Below the pieces are notes generated by a model that worked only from the letters and a program-made list of their open reading frames with translations, was not told the origin of the DNA and searched no databases. The position numbers were made by a program, and so were the translations under genes. Shown piece by piece: positions 43,618 through 52,370 of a stretch of DNA of 64,000 nucleotides. This stretch comes from Variovorax sp. Sphag1AA. Lineage in GTDB: Bacteria > Pseudomonadota > Gammaproteobacteria > Burkholderiales > Burkholderiaceae_C. The stretch is taken from NCBI RefSeq assembly GCF_014192575.1, contig NZ_JACHYC010000005.1, forward strand, positions 1-64,000, given 5' to 3'. Numbering within the stretch: the stretch's first letter is position 1; each line of letters begins with the position of its first letter.

Positions 43618-45231
43618 TCAGAACCCGGCCGCGAGGCCGTCGCGACGCGCGTCGCTCGCGGCGACGTAGCCTTCCACCGCCGGATCGCCGGCACGCCAGA
43701 TGAACTGGCCGGCGCCGAAGTCCTGGTAGGAATCGTTGATCACGTCGACCTTGTGGCCGAGTTCGACGAGACCCTTCACCGTTGCCGGATTCATCGCCGC
43801 CTCGGCGTTGATTTCCAGGCCCGAGTTGAAGCGCCAGCGCGGCGCGTCGCACGCGGCCTGCGGGCTCTGGCGATAGTCCAGCATGCGCACCAGCGTCTGC
43901 ATGTGGCCCTGCGGCTGCATGTTGCCGCCCATCACACCGAAACTCATCACCGGTGCGCCGTCCTTCGTGAGGAACGCTGGGATGATGGTGTGGAAAGGCC
44001 GCTTGCCCGGCGCGACCACGTTCGGGCTGTCGGCCTTCAGGCTGAAGCCGTGGCCGCGGTTCTGCAGGCTGATGCCGAACTCCGGCTCCACGCAACCCGA
44101 GCCGAAGCCCATGTAGTTGCTCTGGATGAAGCTCACCATCATGCCGCTCTCGTCTGCGGCGGTGAGGTAGATCGTGCCGCCCTTGACCGGGTTGCCCGCC
44201 TTGAAATCCTGCGCCTTCTTCACATCGATGAGTTTGGCACGCGAAGCCAGGTACGCGTCATCCAGCATTTGCAGCGGTGTCACCTCCATCGACGATGGGT
44301 CGGACACATAGCGGTAGGTGTCGGCGAAGGCGAGCTTCATCGCCTCGATCTGCAGATGCTGAGAAGCGACCGAATCGACCGGGATCGAGGCGATGTCGAA
44401 GTGCTTCAGGATGCCGAGCGCGATGAGCGCCGCGATGCCCTGCCCGTTCGGCGGAATCTCGTGCAGCGTGTGGCCGCGGTATTCCTGCGCGATCGGCTCG
44501 ACCCACTCGGGCTTCCAGTTGGCGAGGTCGCTCACCTTCAGGCTGCCGCCGTTCGCGGTGGAGAACTTCTCGAGCGCCGCTGCGATTTCGCCGCTGTAGA
44601 AGGCCTCTCCCTTGGTCGCGGCAATGGCCCTCAGCGCGCGTCCGGCGGCAGGAAAGCGGAACAGCTCACCGACTTCGGGCGCACGCCCCCACGGCAGGAA
44701 GCCCTGCTCGAAACCGGGCTGCGATCGCAGGATCGGCGTCGCCGCCGCCCACTTCTGCTGCACCACCGGCGGCATCAGGTAGCCCCGCTCCGCGATCTCG
44801 ATTGCTGGCGCCATCAGGTCGGCAAATGGCAACTTGCCGAAGCGCTCCGACAGCGCGACCCAGCTCGCCACGGCGCCCGGCACGGTGACCGAGTCCATGC
44901 CGCGCTGCGGCGGCGTGGCGGCGTCGTTGCCGTACTTGCGGCGGAAGTAGTCCGGCGTCCAGGCCTGCGGCGCGCAGCCGGAGCCATTGAGTCCATGCAG
45001 CTTCTTGCCGTCCCACAGGATGCAGAAGGCATCGCTGCCGAGGCCGTTGCTCACCGGCTCGACGATCGTCATCGCAGCCGCGGTCGCGATGGCCGCATCG
45101 ACGGCATTGCCACCCTGATAGAGGATGCGCAGCCCCGCCTGCGAAGCCAGCGGATGCGAGGTGGAGACCACATTGCGCGCAAAGACCGGGATGCGCGTCG
45201 AGGTGTACGGATTGGCGTAATCAAACTTCAT
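43618..45231 (-). CDS. Gamma-glutamyltransferase-family hydrolase
   Basis: A 537-residue Ntn-hydrolase of the GGT family. The N-terminal large subunit carries SQAGLRILYQGGNAVDAAIA and VEPVSNGLGSDAFC. The autocatalytic Thr is probably the Thr of KGGTIYLTAAD (about residue 346), aligned to the first Thr of classical TTH; the following residues differ (Ile-Tyr). The small subunit holds IQSNYMGFGSG and FGVMGGNMQPQGH. No signal peptide is seen, so it is cytoplasmic, unlike classical Ggt. Similar proteins act on glutathione-like compounds, cephalosporin side chains or oxamate. Follows the Bug gene by two bases. Confidence 0.87.
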   Translation of the reverse strand: MKFDYANPYTSTRIPVFARNVVSTSHPLASQAGLRILYQGGNAVDAAIATAAAMTIVEPVSNGLGSDAFCILWDGKKLHGLNGSGCAPQAWTPDYFRRKYGNDAATPPQRGMDSVTVPGAVASWVALSERFGKLPFADLMAPAIEIAERGYLMPPVVQQKWAAATPILRSQPGFEQGFLPWGRAPEVGELFRFPAAGRALRAIAATKGEAFYSGEIAAALEKFSTANGGSLKVSDLANWKPEWVEPIAQEYRGHTLHEIPPNGQGIAALIALGILKHFDIASIPVDSVASQHLQIEAMKLAFADTYRYVSDPSSMEVTPLQMLDDAYLASRAKLIDVKKAQDFKAGNPVKGGTIYLTAADESGMMVSFIQSNYMGFGSGCVEPEFGISLQNRGHGFSLKADSPNVVAPGKRPFHTIIPAFLTKDGAPVMSFGVMGGNMQPQGHMQTLVRMLDYRQSPQAACDAPRWRFNSGLEINAEAAMNPATVKGLVELGHKVDVINDSYQDFGAGQFIWRAGDPAVEGYVAASDARRDGLAAGF

Positions 45232-45233
45232 GT

Positions 45234-46202
45234 TCAGTCCCCGGTGATCTTGCGTTCGACGATGATCTTTTTCCACTTGGCGGCGTCTTCAGCCACCATG
45301 CTCGCGAACTGGGCCGGCGTGCCGGTGGCCGGCGAGATGCCCAGGCGAGCAAGCTTGTCGCGTGTTTCAGGATCCGACAGCGCCTGGTTCGCGGCCGTGT
45401 TGATGCGAGCCACCAGATCCGCCGGCAGGCCCTTCGGGCCATAGAGGCCGAACCAGGTGTTCGACTCGAAGCCCGGCAGCGTGTCCGCGATCGGCGGCAG
45501 GTCCGGCGCGAGCGGGCTGCGCTTGAGCGAAGTCACACCGAGCGCACGCAGGCGGCCATCACGCACGTACGGCATGCCCGTGGGCAGCGCATCGAAGAGC
45601 ACGTCGACCTTCCCCGTGATCAGGTCGGGAATCGCCAGCGCCGTACCCTTGTATGGAATGTGCGTGACGAAGATGCCCGCCTGCGCCTTGAAGAGCTCCG
45701 CCGTGAGCTGCACGATGGTGCCGTTGCCGCTCGACGCGTAGTTGAGCTTGCCGGGGTTCTTCTTTGCGTAGTCGATCCATTCGCGCACCGTCTTCGCGGG
45801 CGAGCTGTTCGGCACCAGCATGATGCTCGGCGCGTCGCCCACATGCGCGATCGGCGTGAAGTCGTGCACCGTGTCGTAGGGCACCTTGCTGATGAACGGG
45901 CCGATCGAGTGCGTGCTCGTCGTCGCCAGCAGCAGCGTGTAGCCATCGGCCGGCGCCTTGGCCGCGAGGTCGGAGCCGATCGCGCCACCAGCACCCGGCT
46001 TGTTGTCGATGACCAGCGTGCCGCCGAGCTTCTCGCCCATCTTCTGCGACAGGGTGCGCGCGAACAGGTCCGTCGCGCCGCCGGCCGGAAACGGCACGAT
46101 CAACCGGATCGGCTTGGTCGGAAAGGCCTGCGCCAGACTGGCGGTCGAGGCGGCCAGGCACAGCGCGGCAGCGCAGGCCTTGATGAACTGGTTGCGTTTC
46201 AT
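45234..46202 (-). CDS. Bug-family tripartite tricarboxylate transporter substrate-binding protein
   Basis: A 322-residue periplasmic binding protein. The signal peptide is residues 1-26 (MKRNQFIKACAAALCLAAS...AQA). Then RLIVPFPAGGATDLFARTLSQ, DNKPGAGGAIGSDLAAKAPADGY and LNYASSGNGTIVQLTAELF. It is the first gene of a leftward operon with the ggt-like hydrolase, exporter and SDR, and is divergent from a LysR regulator. The ligand is probably the hydrolase substrate. The tctA/tctB permease genes are 1.1 kb away on the far side of lysR. Confidence 0.94.
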   Translation of the reverse strand: MKRNQFIKACAAALCLAASTASLAQAFPTKPIRLIVPFPAGGATDLFARTLSQKMGEKLGGTLVIDNKPGAGGAIGSDLAAKAPADGYTLLLATTSTHSIGPFISKVPYDTVHDFTPIAHVGDAPSIMLVPNSSPAKTVREWIDYAKKNPGKLNYASSGNGTIVQLTAELFKAQAGIFVTHIPYKGTALAIPDLITGKVDVLFDALPTGMPYVRDGRLRALGVTSLKRSPLAPDLPPIADTLPGFESNTWFGLYGPKGLPADLVARINTAANQALSDPETRDKLARLGISPATGTPAQFASMVAEDAAKWKKIIVERKITGD

Positions 46203-46264
46203 GGGTCTGGATTGTGTCCCGGTGATGAACCCCGAATGCTATGCATCGCAGACGCATCAAGCCA

Positions 46265-46280
46265 GATAATCTGCTTTATC
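46265..46280. promoter_or_regulatory. Candidate LysR-type operator
   Basis: GATAA-N6-TTATC is a perfect interrupted palindrome in the 112-base divergent region between the Bug gene and lysR. Its size suits a LysR recognition site. A looser ATGC/GCAT repeat sits about 20 bases upstream. Confidence 0.45.
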
Positions 46281-46314
46281 CAACTATGAGCCTTGCTTAT
46301 GGCAAGGGCGCAGC

Positions 46315-47226
46315 ATGGAAGAAATCTCCCTCCAACAACTCCGGGCCCTGGCGGCGGTCGCCGAATCGGGCAGCTTCACGCTCGCGGCGGAAACCCTGCA
46401 ACTCACGCAGCCGGCGATCAGCCACCTCATCAAGCGCATGGAGAGTGAACTCGGCCAGGCGCTCGTCGTGCGTGGTCGGCGCATCCAGATGACCAGTGCG
46501 GGGCAGATGATGGTCGACACCGCCGTGCGCGCGCTCCGGCTGATCGACGAATCCGTGGACGCCTGCCGCTCCCAGTCCCAGTTGCGCGAAGGCCGCGTCG
46601 TGCTGGCTGTGGGCCATCTCACGGCCGGCGCCCTCTTGCCGCCCTTGTTGCGCCGCTTCTCGGACACCCACCCCGGCCTGGCGACCTCGCTGCTCGACAG
46701 CACCGCAGAGCAGATGATCTCGCGCGTGCTCACGCAGGAGGCAGACCTCGGCTTCGGATCGGACATCGGGCAGAAGCACTCCGAACTCGCCACCGAGCCG
46801 CTCTTCACCGAACGCATGGGCCTCTTCATGCGCGCGGACCATCCGCTGGCGCAACGGGTGGTGATCGATGCGCGGCAACTCGACGGGCTGCCCTTCATCC
46901 ACGTCAATCCGGATGCCAATGTCTGGCGGTCCGTGAGCCGGCTGCTCTCCGGTGCGGCCAACGTCTATCCACGCGTCGTCCACCACGTCTCGATGCTCTC
47001 GACCGCCTTCGGCCTCATCCAGTCCGGCGCGGGCGTCGCGCTGCTGCCGCGCTACGTCGATGTTCTGATGCCTGCCGACCTGCGCGTGGTCAACGTGACA
47101 CGCCCTGCACTCGAATACCCGGTGGTGGCGATCCGGCTCGCGAAGCATCCGCTCAGCCCCGCAGCGATGGCGTTCCTGGCGATGGCGCGGCAGCACATGA
47201 ACCCCCCGCGCACGCAAAGGCCCTGA
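46315..47226 (+). CDS. LysR-family transcriptional regulator
   Basis: A 303-residue LTTR. The N-terminal helix-turn-helix is LRALAAVAESGSFTLAAETLQLTQPAISHLIKRME (residues 10-44, given in two parts: LRALAAVAESGSF, TLAAETLQLTQPAISHL). The effector-binding domain covers about 90-295. It is divergent from the Bug-ggt operon and convergent with tctAB, so it probably controls one or both. The nearest palindrome is GATAA-N6-TTATC. The inducer is unknown. Confidence 0.92.
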   Translation: MEEISLQQLRALAAVAESGSFTLAAETLQLTQPAISHLIKRMESELGQALVVRGRRIQMTSAGQMMVDTAVRALRLIDESVDACRSQSQLREGRVVLAVGHLTAGALLPPLLRRFSDTHPGLATSLLDSTAEQMISRVLTQEADLGFGSDIGQKHSELATEPLFTERMGLFMRADHPLAQRVVIDARQLDGLPFIHVNPDANVWRSVSRLLSGAANVYPRVVHHVSMLSTAFGLIQSGAGVALLPRYVDVLMPADLRVVNVTRPALEYPVVAIRLAKHPLSPAAMAFLAMARQHMNPPRTQRP

Positions 47227-47230
47227 AATG

Positions 47231-47255
47231 AAAAACGGCACCCGAAGGTGCCGTT
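47231..47255 (-). terminator. UUCG-loop terminator of tctBA
   Basis: AACGGCACC (47234-47242) pairs with GGTGCCGTT (47247-47255). On the minus strand the loop is UUCG closed by C-G, an exceptionally stable tetraloop, followed by UUUUU. It lies 27 bases after the tctA stop and directly after the convergent lysR stop. Confidence 0.9.
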
Positions 47256-47281
47256 GAGCAAAGAAGGATTGGCGGCCGGAA

Positions 47282-48799
47282 TCAGGCCTCCTCCTCATGG
47301 AAGGCTTCTTCCCGCTTCGACTTCACGGCCGGCAGCAGCACGATCACCAGCAACAGGAGCGCAGCGGCGAGCAAGCCTGCCGAGATCGGGCGCGAGACGA
47401 ACACGACCCAGTCACCACGCGACAGCAGCAGCGCGCGGCGCAGGTTCTCTTCCATCATCGGGCCGAGGATGAAGCCCAGCAGCAGCGGTGCAGGTTCGCA
47501 ACCCAGCTTGAAGAACATGTAGCCAATGAAGCCGAAGGCCGCGACCATCCAGATGTCGAAGGTGTTGTTGTTGGTCGAGTACACCCCGATCGCACAGAAC
47601 AACACGATCGCCGGGAACAGGAACTTGTACGGCACCGACAGCAGCTTGATCCACATGCCGATCAGCGGCAGGTTCAGGATGATCAGCATCGCGTTGCCGA
47701 GCCACATCGAGGCGATCAGGCCCCAGAAGAGTTCGGGGTTGCTGGTCATCACCTGGGGACCAGGCTGGATGTTGTGGATGGTCATCGCACCCACCATCAG
47801 CGCCATCACCGCGTTGGGCGGAATGCCCAGCGTCAGCAGCGGGATGAACGACGTCTGCGCGCCGGCGTTGTTGGCCGACTCGGGCGCCGCCACACCGCGG
47901 ATGTTGCCCTTACCGAACGGCACTTCGCCCGGGTGCAGCTTGGTCTTCTTCTCGATCGTGTAGGCCGCGAAAGCCGCCAGCAGCGCACCGCCGCCGGGCA
48001 GGATGCCCAACGCAGCGCCCAGGCCCGTGCCGCGCAGCACGGCAGGGAACATGCGCTTGAAGTCTTCGCGGGTCGGGAACAGGCCCGACACCTTGGCGGT
48101 GAACACCTCGCGCTCATGCTCGGGGCGCGACAGGTTCGCGATGATTTCGCCGTAGCCGAACACGCCCATGGCGATGGTCACGAAGCCGATGCCGTCGGTG
48201 AGTTCGGGGATGTCGAAGCTGAAGCGTGCGACACCGGAGTTCACGTCGGTGCCGACGAGGCCCATCAGCAGGCCCAGCACGATCATGCCGATCGCCTTGA
48301 GCAGCGAGCCCGAGGCCAGCACGACGGCGCCGATCAGGCCCAGCACCATCAGCGAGAAGTACTCTGCCGGGCCGAACTTGAAGGCCAGTTCGGTCAGCGG
48401 CGGCGCGAACGCAGCCAGGATCAGCGTGCCGACGCAACCCGCGAAGAACGAGCCGAGACCGGCCGCCGCGAGAGCAGGACCCGCACGACCCTTGCGCGCC
48501 ATCTGATAGCCGTCGATCACGGTCACGACCGAGGACGATTCGCCCGGCAGGTTGACCAGGATGGCGGTGGTAGAGCCGCCGTACTGCGCGCCGTAGTAGA
48601 TCCCGGCCAGCATGATCAGCGCCGACACAGGCGGCAGTGCATACGTCGCCGGCAACAGCATCGCGATGGTCGCGACCGGGCCGATGCCCGGCAGCACGCC
48701 GATCAGGGTGCCAAGAATGCAACCGACCAGGCAGTAGAGAAGGTTGGTGAAGGTAAAGGCAACGCCAAAACCCAGCGAGAGATTGGTAATCAGATCCAT
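47282..48799 (-). CDS. tctA: Tripartite tricarboxylate transporter permease TctA
   Basis: The large membrane subunit of a TTT importer, 505 residues with about twelve membrane helices. It shows the family block LPGIGPVATIAMLLPATYALPP (residues 39-60, in two halves) and YYGAQYGGSTTAILVNLPGESSS near 68-90. The matching second repeat is NNAGAQTSFIPLLTLGIPPNAV. Works with TctB and a Bug/TctC protein. The ATG lies 10 bases from the tctB stop. Confidence 0.95.
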   Translation of the reverse strand: MDLITNLSLGFGVAFTFTNLLYCLVGCILGTLIGVLPGIGPVATIAMLLPATYALPPVSALIMLAGIYYGAQYGGSTTAILVNLPGESSSVVTVIDGYQMARKGRAGPALAAAGLGSFFAGCVGTLILAAFAPPLTELAFKFGPAEYFSLMVLGLIGAVVLASGSLLKAIGMIVLGLLMGLVGTDVNSGVARFSFDIPELTDGIGFVTIAMGVFGYGEIIANLSRPEHEREVFTAKVSGLFPTREDFKRMFPAVLRGTGLGAALGILPGGGALLAAFAAYTIEKKTKLHPGEVPFGKGNIRGVAAPESANNAGAQTSFIPLLTLGIPPNAVMALMVGAMTIHNIQPGPQVMTSNPELFWGLIASMWLGNAMLIILNLPLIGMWIKLLSVPYKFLFPAIVLFCAIGVYSTNNNTFDIWMVAAFGFIGYMFFKLGCEPAPLLLGFILGPMMEENLRRALLLSRGDWVVFVSRPISAGLLAAALLLLVIVLLPAVKSKREEAFHEEEA

Positions 48800-48809
48800 G
48801 GCGCCGTCC

Positions 48810-49298
48810 TCAGCCCGTGATGAAGGTAGGCCACACCTGGATCTGCAGCTTCAGCGCCCAGATGAAGGCGACATAGCTGCCGACCGCCAGAACGGTGGCA
48901 AGGATGAGCACGTCCTTCAGGTTGAAGTGCTCTCCCGCGAGACTCGAGATGATCACGAGCGCATAGATCGCGATGATCATGCCCATCGCTGGCACGCCGA
49001 TGCTCGGCAGACCGCCGAGCAGCACGCCGAAGGCGAGGTTCGCGCCGAGGATGTAGGCAACCTGCTTCCAGGCCCACTTGCCGATCTTTTCGCCGTCCTC
49101 GGTCTCGACCGTGAGGCCCGTGAACATGACGCCAAGCCCGATGATGGCCATGAGGATGCCCAGCATCAGCGGAAAGTAGCCCGGGCCCATGCGGGCGCCG
49201 GTGCCGACGTTGTACGTCGTGGCACCCCAGGCGAAGGCAACTCCGACGACGGCGAACATCACCCCCGAGAAGAAGTCTTTCTGACTCTTGATTTTCAC
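48810..49298 (-). CDS. tctB: Tripartite tricarboxylate transporter small membrane protein TctB
   Basis: The small four-helix subunit of the TTT importer, 162 residues (KIKSQKDFFSGVMFAVVGVAF at the start; GPGYFPLMLGILMAIIGL as the conserved TctB core). The start is GTG with GGAG about seven bases upstream; a 16-codon extension upstream is rejected. It is co-transcribed with tctA. No tctC gene is attached, so the Bug protein at 45.2 kb or 11.6 kb may serve it. Confidence 0.9.
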   Translation of the reverse strand: MKIKSQKDFFSGVMFAVVGVAFAWGATTYNVGTGARMGPGYFPLMLGILMAIIGLGVMFTGLTVETEDGEKIGKWAWKQVAYILGANLAFGVLLGGLPSIGVPAMGMIIAIYALVIISSLAGEHFNLKDVLILATVLAVGSYVAFIWALKLQIQVWPTFITG

Positions 49299-49453
49299 GA
49301 ACAGTCTCCACGAAAAAATTCGATCGCGAATTGTGAAGTCAGCCAAAAGTCAGGTCGATGTGGATTCCACCTACCGAGCGTCGAGGGTTATCCCTGCCCC
49401 TGCGTCTCTAAAATGCGGCCCCTTCCCACTCTGCCCCGCGCTGCCGCTCCCTC

Positions 49454-50266
49454 ATGGACATCGTCGTCAACGAAGAACTCAAGGCCTACATCGATCCGTT
49501 GACTGCTGAGGAGGAAGAGTCACTCGAACGAAGCATCCTCGCGGAAGGCTGCCGCGACGCACTCGTGCTCTGGGGCAACGTGCTGGTGGATGGTCACAAC
49601 CGCTATCGCATTTGCCAGAAACACGGCGTGCCCTTTCAGACGGTGCAGAACGCGCGCTTCAAGTCGATGGAGGACGTGCACCTCTGGATGATCGAGCAGC
49701 ATCTCGGCCGCCGAAGCCTGTCGGATTTCCAGCGCGGCGTGCTGGCACTGCGCAAGCGCGAGATCGTGTCGGACCGGCGTTCGCGCGGCACCGTCCCGGC
49801 GAACGAAACCGCGGTGGCCTCGGAAGACGCTGGAGCCGCCAGCCGTGAAGTCTCTGCCGCCGTCGATGCGCCGCCGCCCGCGCCTTTCGAAAGCCGCGAA
49901 GCCTTGGCCAAGGCCGCGCGCCTCAGCAGCAATCAGGTGGTGATGATCGAGAAGATCCAGAAGCAGGCCGCGCCCGAGGTGGTGGCCGCAGTGAAGGCCG
50001 GCACGATCTCGATCAACGCGGCTGCGGCGGTGGCGACGTTGCCGGCCGAAGAGCAGGTCGCCGCGGCGACCGGCGGCAAGGATGAATTGAAGCAGGCCGC
50101 GAAGCGGGTTCGGGAATCGAAGCGAAAGCCCAAGGAAGAATCCGCCGCTACATCGGATGAGCCGGACCAGGTCGATGAACTGCAGATGCTGCGGCAGCGT
50201 GTGGCCGAGCTGACCGCGGAGAACGAATCATTGCGGCGCCAACTCGCCGCGTTGGCAACTGCGTAA
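49454..50266 (+). CDS. ParB/Srx-like N-terminal domain protein
   Basis: A 270-residue protein. Residues 10-80 resemble the ParB/sulfiredoxin fold, with LVDGHNRYRIC (about residues 43-53) as the ParB-like box. A linker rich in Ala and Pro follows (110-150), then a helical segment ARLSSNQVVMIEKIQ, and a Leu-rich coiled coil at the end (VDELQMLRQRVAELTAENESLRRQL, split here as MLRQRVAEL and ENESLRRQL). It is not the chromosome ParB, since no parA or DNA-binding HTH typical of Spo0J is evident. Function unknown; perhaps a CTP-type or nuclease-like regulator. It is divergent from tctB. Confidence 0.75.
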   Translation: MDIVVNEELKAYIDPLTAEEEESLERSILAEGCRDALVLWGNVLVDGHNRYRICQKHGVPFQTVQNARFKSMEDVHLWMIEQHLGRRSLSDFQRGVLALRKREIVSDRRSRGTVPANETAVASEDAGAASREVSAAVDAPPPAPFESREALAKAARLSSNQVVMIEKIQKQAAPEVVAAVKAGTISINAAAAVATLPAEEQVAAATGGKDELKQAAKRVRESKRKPKEESAATSDEPDQVDELQMLRQRVAELTAENESLRRQLAALATA

Positions 50267-50287
50267 GCGTCGAAGGTCGCCTGGGAG

Positions 50288-50446
50288 TCAGTGCAGCATG
50301 CCGTGGATGGTGTCTGCCGATTTCTTGATTTGCCGGGCCATGCCGCGGCTCAGGCGGGACTCCTCACGATGGTTCAGAAGATCGATCAACCAGCCTCCTG
50401 CAACGAGCAGTGCCAGTGCAGCAATCGTGAAAACCTCAGAGTCCAT
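50288..50446 (-). CDS. Small membrane protein, unknown function
   Basis: A 52-residue protein beginning MDSEVFTIAALALLVAGGWLI, a single hydrophobic helix (about residues 7-22), then a basic, polar tail (NHREESRLSRGMARQIKKSAD). The ATG has GGGAG at a good distance; a 21-codon upstream extension is unlikely. No family recognised. Convergent with the ParB-like gene and upstream of gspE with the same orientation as it. Confidence 0.6.
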   Translation of the reverse strand: MDSEVFTIAALALLVAGGWLIDLLNHREESRLSRGMARQIKKSADTIHGMLH

Positions 50447-50564
50447 GTCGATCTCCCAAGGGTCGTCCGTGGCGTGACTTTGCGCCCTGCCGAGGCCCTT
50501 GGGAATCATCCAAAAAGCCGATGTTGCTATCGGCGCGGACCGTGAAATTCTTCCTTTTTCCGGC

Positions 50565-52349
50565 TCACTCGAGCGGCGGTGTCGCGCTCAGCACTTCCTC
50601 GATGGTGGTCACCCCTTCGGCAACCCGAAGCGCGCCGGCCAACCGCAGGGGACGCATGCCATCCGCCACCGCCTGTCTTCTCAGCGGCGCCATGCTCGGC
50701 TCCTTGGTGACTTCGCTCTTGAAAGCCTCGCTCACGGTGAGCAGTTCGTACAGGCCCATGCGGCCCATATAGCCCGTCATGCGGCAGTCCACGCAACCCA
50801 CTGGCCGATAGGCGCGCACCGAGCCGCTGATCTGCCACGGTGCCACGAATTCCGCGAGCTTCTCGCGCGTGACCGATTCATCGGGCGCCTTGCAGTGCGG
50901 GCACAGCGTGCGCACCAGCCGCTGAGCCAGCACGCCGAGCATCACCGCGTTGATCAGGTACGACGGCACGCCCAGCTCCATCAGCCGCGTGATCGCGCTT
51001 GGCGCATCGTTGGTGTGCAGCGTGCTGAAGACGAGGTGACCGGTGAGCGCTGCCTGCACCGCCATCTCGGCCGTGGCGAGGTCGCGGATTTCGCCGACCA
51101 TGATGATGTCCGGGTCCTGCCGCATCAGCGCGCGCAGGCCCTCGGTAAAGCCGAAGTCGAGCTGCGGCTGCACCTGCGTCTGGTTGAACGATGGCTCGAT
51201 CATTTCGATCGGGTCTTCCACCGTGCTGACGTTGACCTCCTCGGTCGCCACGCGCTTGAGCGTCGAGTAGAGCGTGGTCGTCTTGCCCGAGCCAGTCGGC
51301 CCGGTCACGAGGATGATGCCGTGCGGCCGTGTCACGAGCTGCTCCCAACGCTTCGCGTCGTGCTGCGCGAAGCCAAGCGCATCGAGATCCTTGACCGCGG
51401 TGTCCGGATCGAAGATCCGCATCACCATCTTCTCGCCGAAGGCAGTGGGCAGCGTGGAAAGCCGCATTTCGATTTCTTCGCCGCGTATGTTGCGCGTCTT
51501 GATGCGGCCGTCGAGCGGACGGCGCTTCTCGACCACATCCATGCGGCCGAGCAGCTTGATGCGCGAGACCATCGCGTTCATCACGCCCATCGGCATCTGG
51601 TAGGCGGGATGCAGCACGCCGTCGATACGAAAGCGGATCACACCCTGGTCACGCCGCGGTTCGAGGTGGATGTCGCTCGCGCGTTGGTCGAAGGCGTATT
51701 GCCAGAGCCAGTCCACCACCTGCACCACGCTCTGGTCGTTGGCGTCGAGCTGCTTGTTCGACTTGCCAAGCTCCACCAACTGCTCGAAGCTCGCGCTGCT
51801 CGCGCCGGAGCCCGCCTTCTGCGCCGCGCGAACCGATTTCGCGAGCGCGAAGAACTCGGCCGTGTAGCGCTGGATGTCGGACGGATTCGCGACCACGCGC
51901 CGCACCGAGCGACGCGCCTGGCGTTCGACCTCACCGATCCAGTCCGTGAGGAATGGCTCCGAGGTCGCGACCACGACTTCACTCGGCGTGACCTGCACAG
52001 GCAGCACCTTGTGCCGCTCCGCATAGGCTGCGCTCATCGTGTCGGCGACCTTGCCCACGTCGACCTTCAGCGGATCGATGCGCAAGTACGCGAGACCCGC
52101 GCGCGCGGCGAGCCATTGGGTCAGCATTTCCAGATCGAGCGGCTTGCCGTCGCTCTCGCGCGTCATCGCGACGCTCGCGAGACGCACCAGCGGCGGCTGC
52201 CGGCTCTCGGCCTGCGCGCAGCGCGCGAGCGTTCGCTTGGCCTCGTGCGGCGAGATCACGCCATCCCGGGCAAGCCACTCGATGAGGTGCCGCAGATCGA
52301 GCGGCCCTTCGAACCGGGAATCAGAAGAAGGCAAGGTCACAGCGTTCAT
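50565..52349 (-). CDS. GspE/PulE-family type II secretion/type IV pilus ATPase
   Basis: A 594-residue secretion ATPase. N-terminal MshEN-like region about residues 25-180. The ATPase core has Walker A GPTGSGKTTTLY (about 349-360), the Asp box with VEDPIEMIEPSFNQTQV, Walker B DIIMVGEIRD and the His box HTNDAPSAITRLMELG. The C-terminal zinc motif is Cys-x2-Cys (LCPHCK) plus CVDC. The start is ATG at MNAVTLPSS. There are no gsp/pil neighbours, so its system is encoded elsewhere. Confidence 0.9.
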   Translation of the reverse strand: MNAVTLPSSDSRFEGPLDLRHLIEWLARDGVISPHEAKRTLARCAQAESRQPPLVRLASVAMTRESDGKPLDLEMLTQWLAARAGLAYLRIDPLKVDVGKVADTMSAAYAERHKVLPVQVTPSEVVVATSEPFLTDWIGEVERQARRSVRRVVANPSDIQRYTAEFFALAKSVRAAQKAGSGASSASFEQLVELGKSNKQLDANDQSVVQVVDWLWQYAFDQRASDIHLEPRRDQGVIRFRIDGVLHPAYQMPMGVMNAMVSRIKLLGRMDVVEKRRPLDGRIKTRNIRGEEIEMRLSTLPTAFGEKMVMRIFDPDTAVKDLDALGFAQHDAKRWEQLVTRPHGIILVTGPTGSGKTTTLYSTLKRVATEEVNVSTVEDPIEMIEPSFNQTQVQPQLDFGFTEGLRALMRQDPDIIMVGEIRDLATAEMAVQAALTGHLVFSTLHTNDAPSAITRLMELGVPSYLINAVMLGVLAQRLVRTLCPHCKAPDESVTREKLAEFVAPWQISGSVRAYRPVGCVDCRMTGYMGRMGLYELLTVSEAFKSEVTKEPSMAPLRRQAVADGMRPLRLAGALRVAEGVTTIEEVLSATPPLE

Positions 52350-52370
52350 AGAGGGCAAACCTGACGGCGC

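Noticed and set aside
42640..45444. 934-codon plus-strand frame across the exporter and ggt-like genes
   Set aside because: Antisense shadow, His/Arg rich, no motif.
49317..49332. AATTCG-N4-CGAATT in the tctB / ParB-like divergent region
   Set aside because: A real small inverted repeat, but short and AT-biased at its ends; not convincing as an operator without conservation data.
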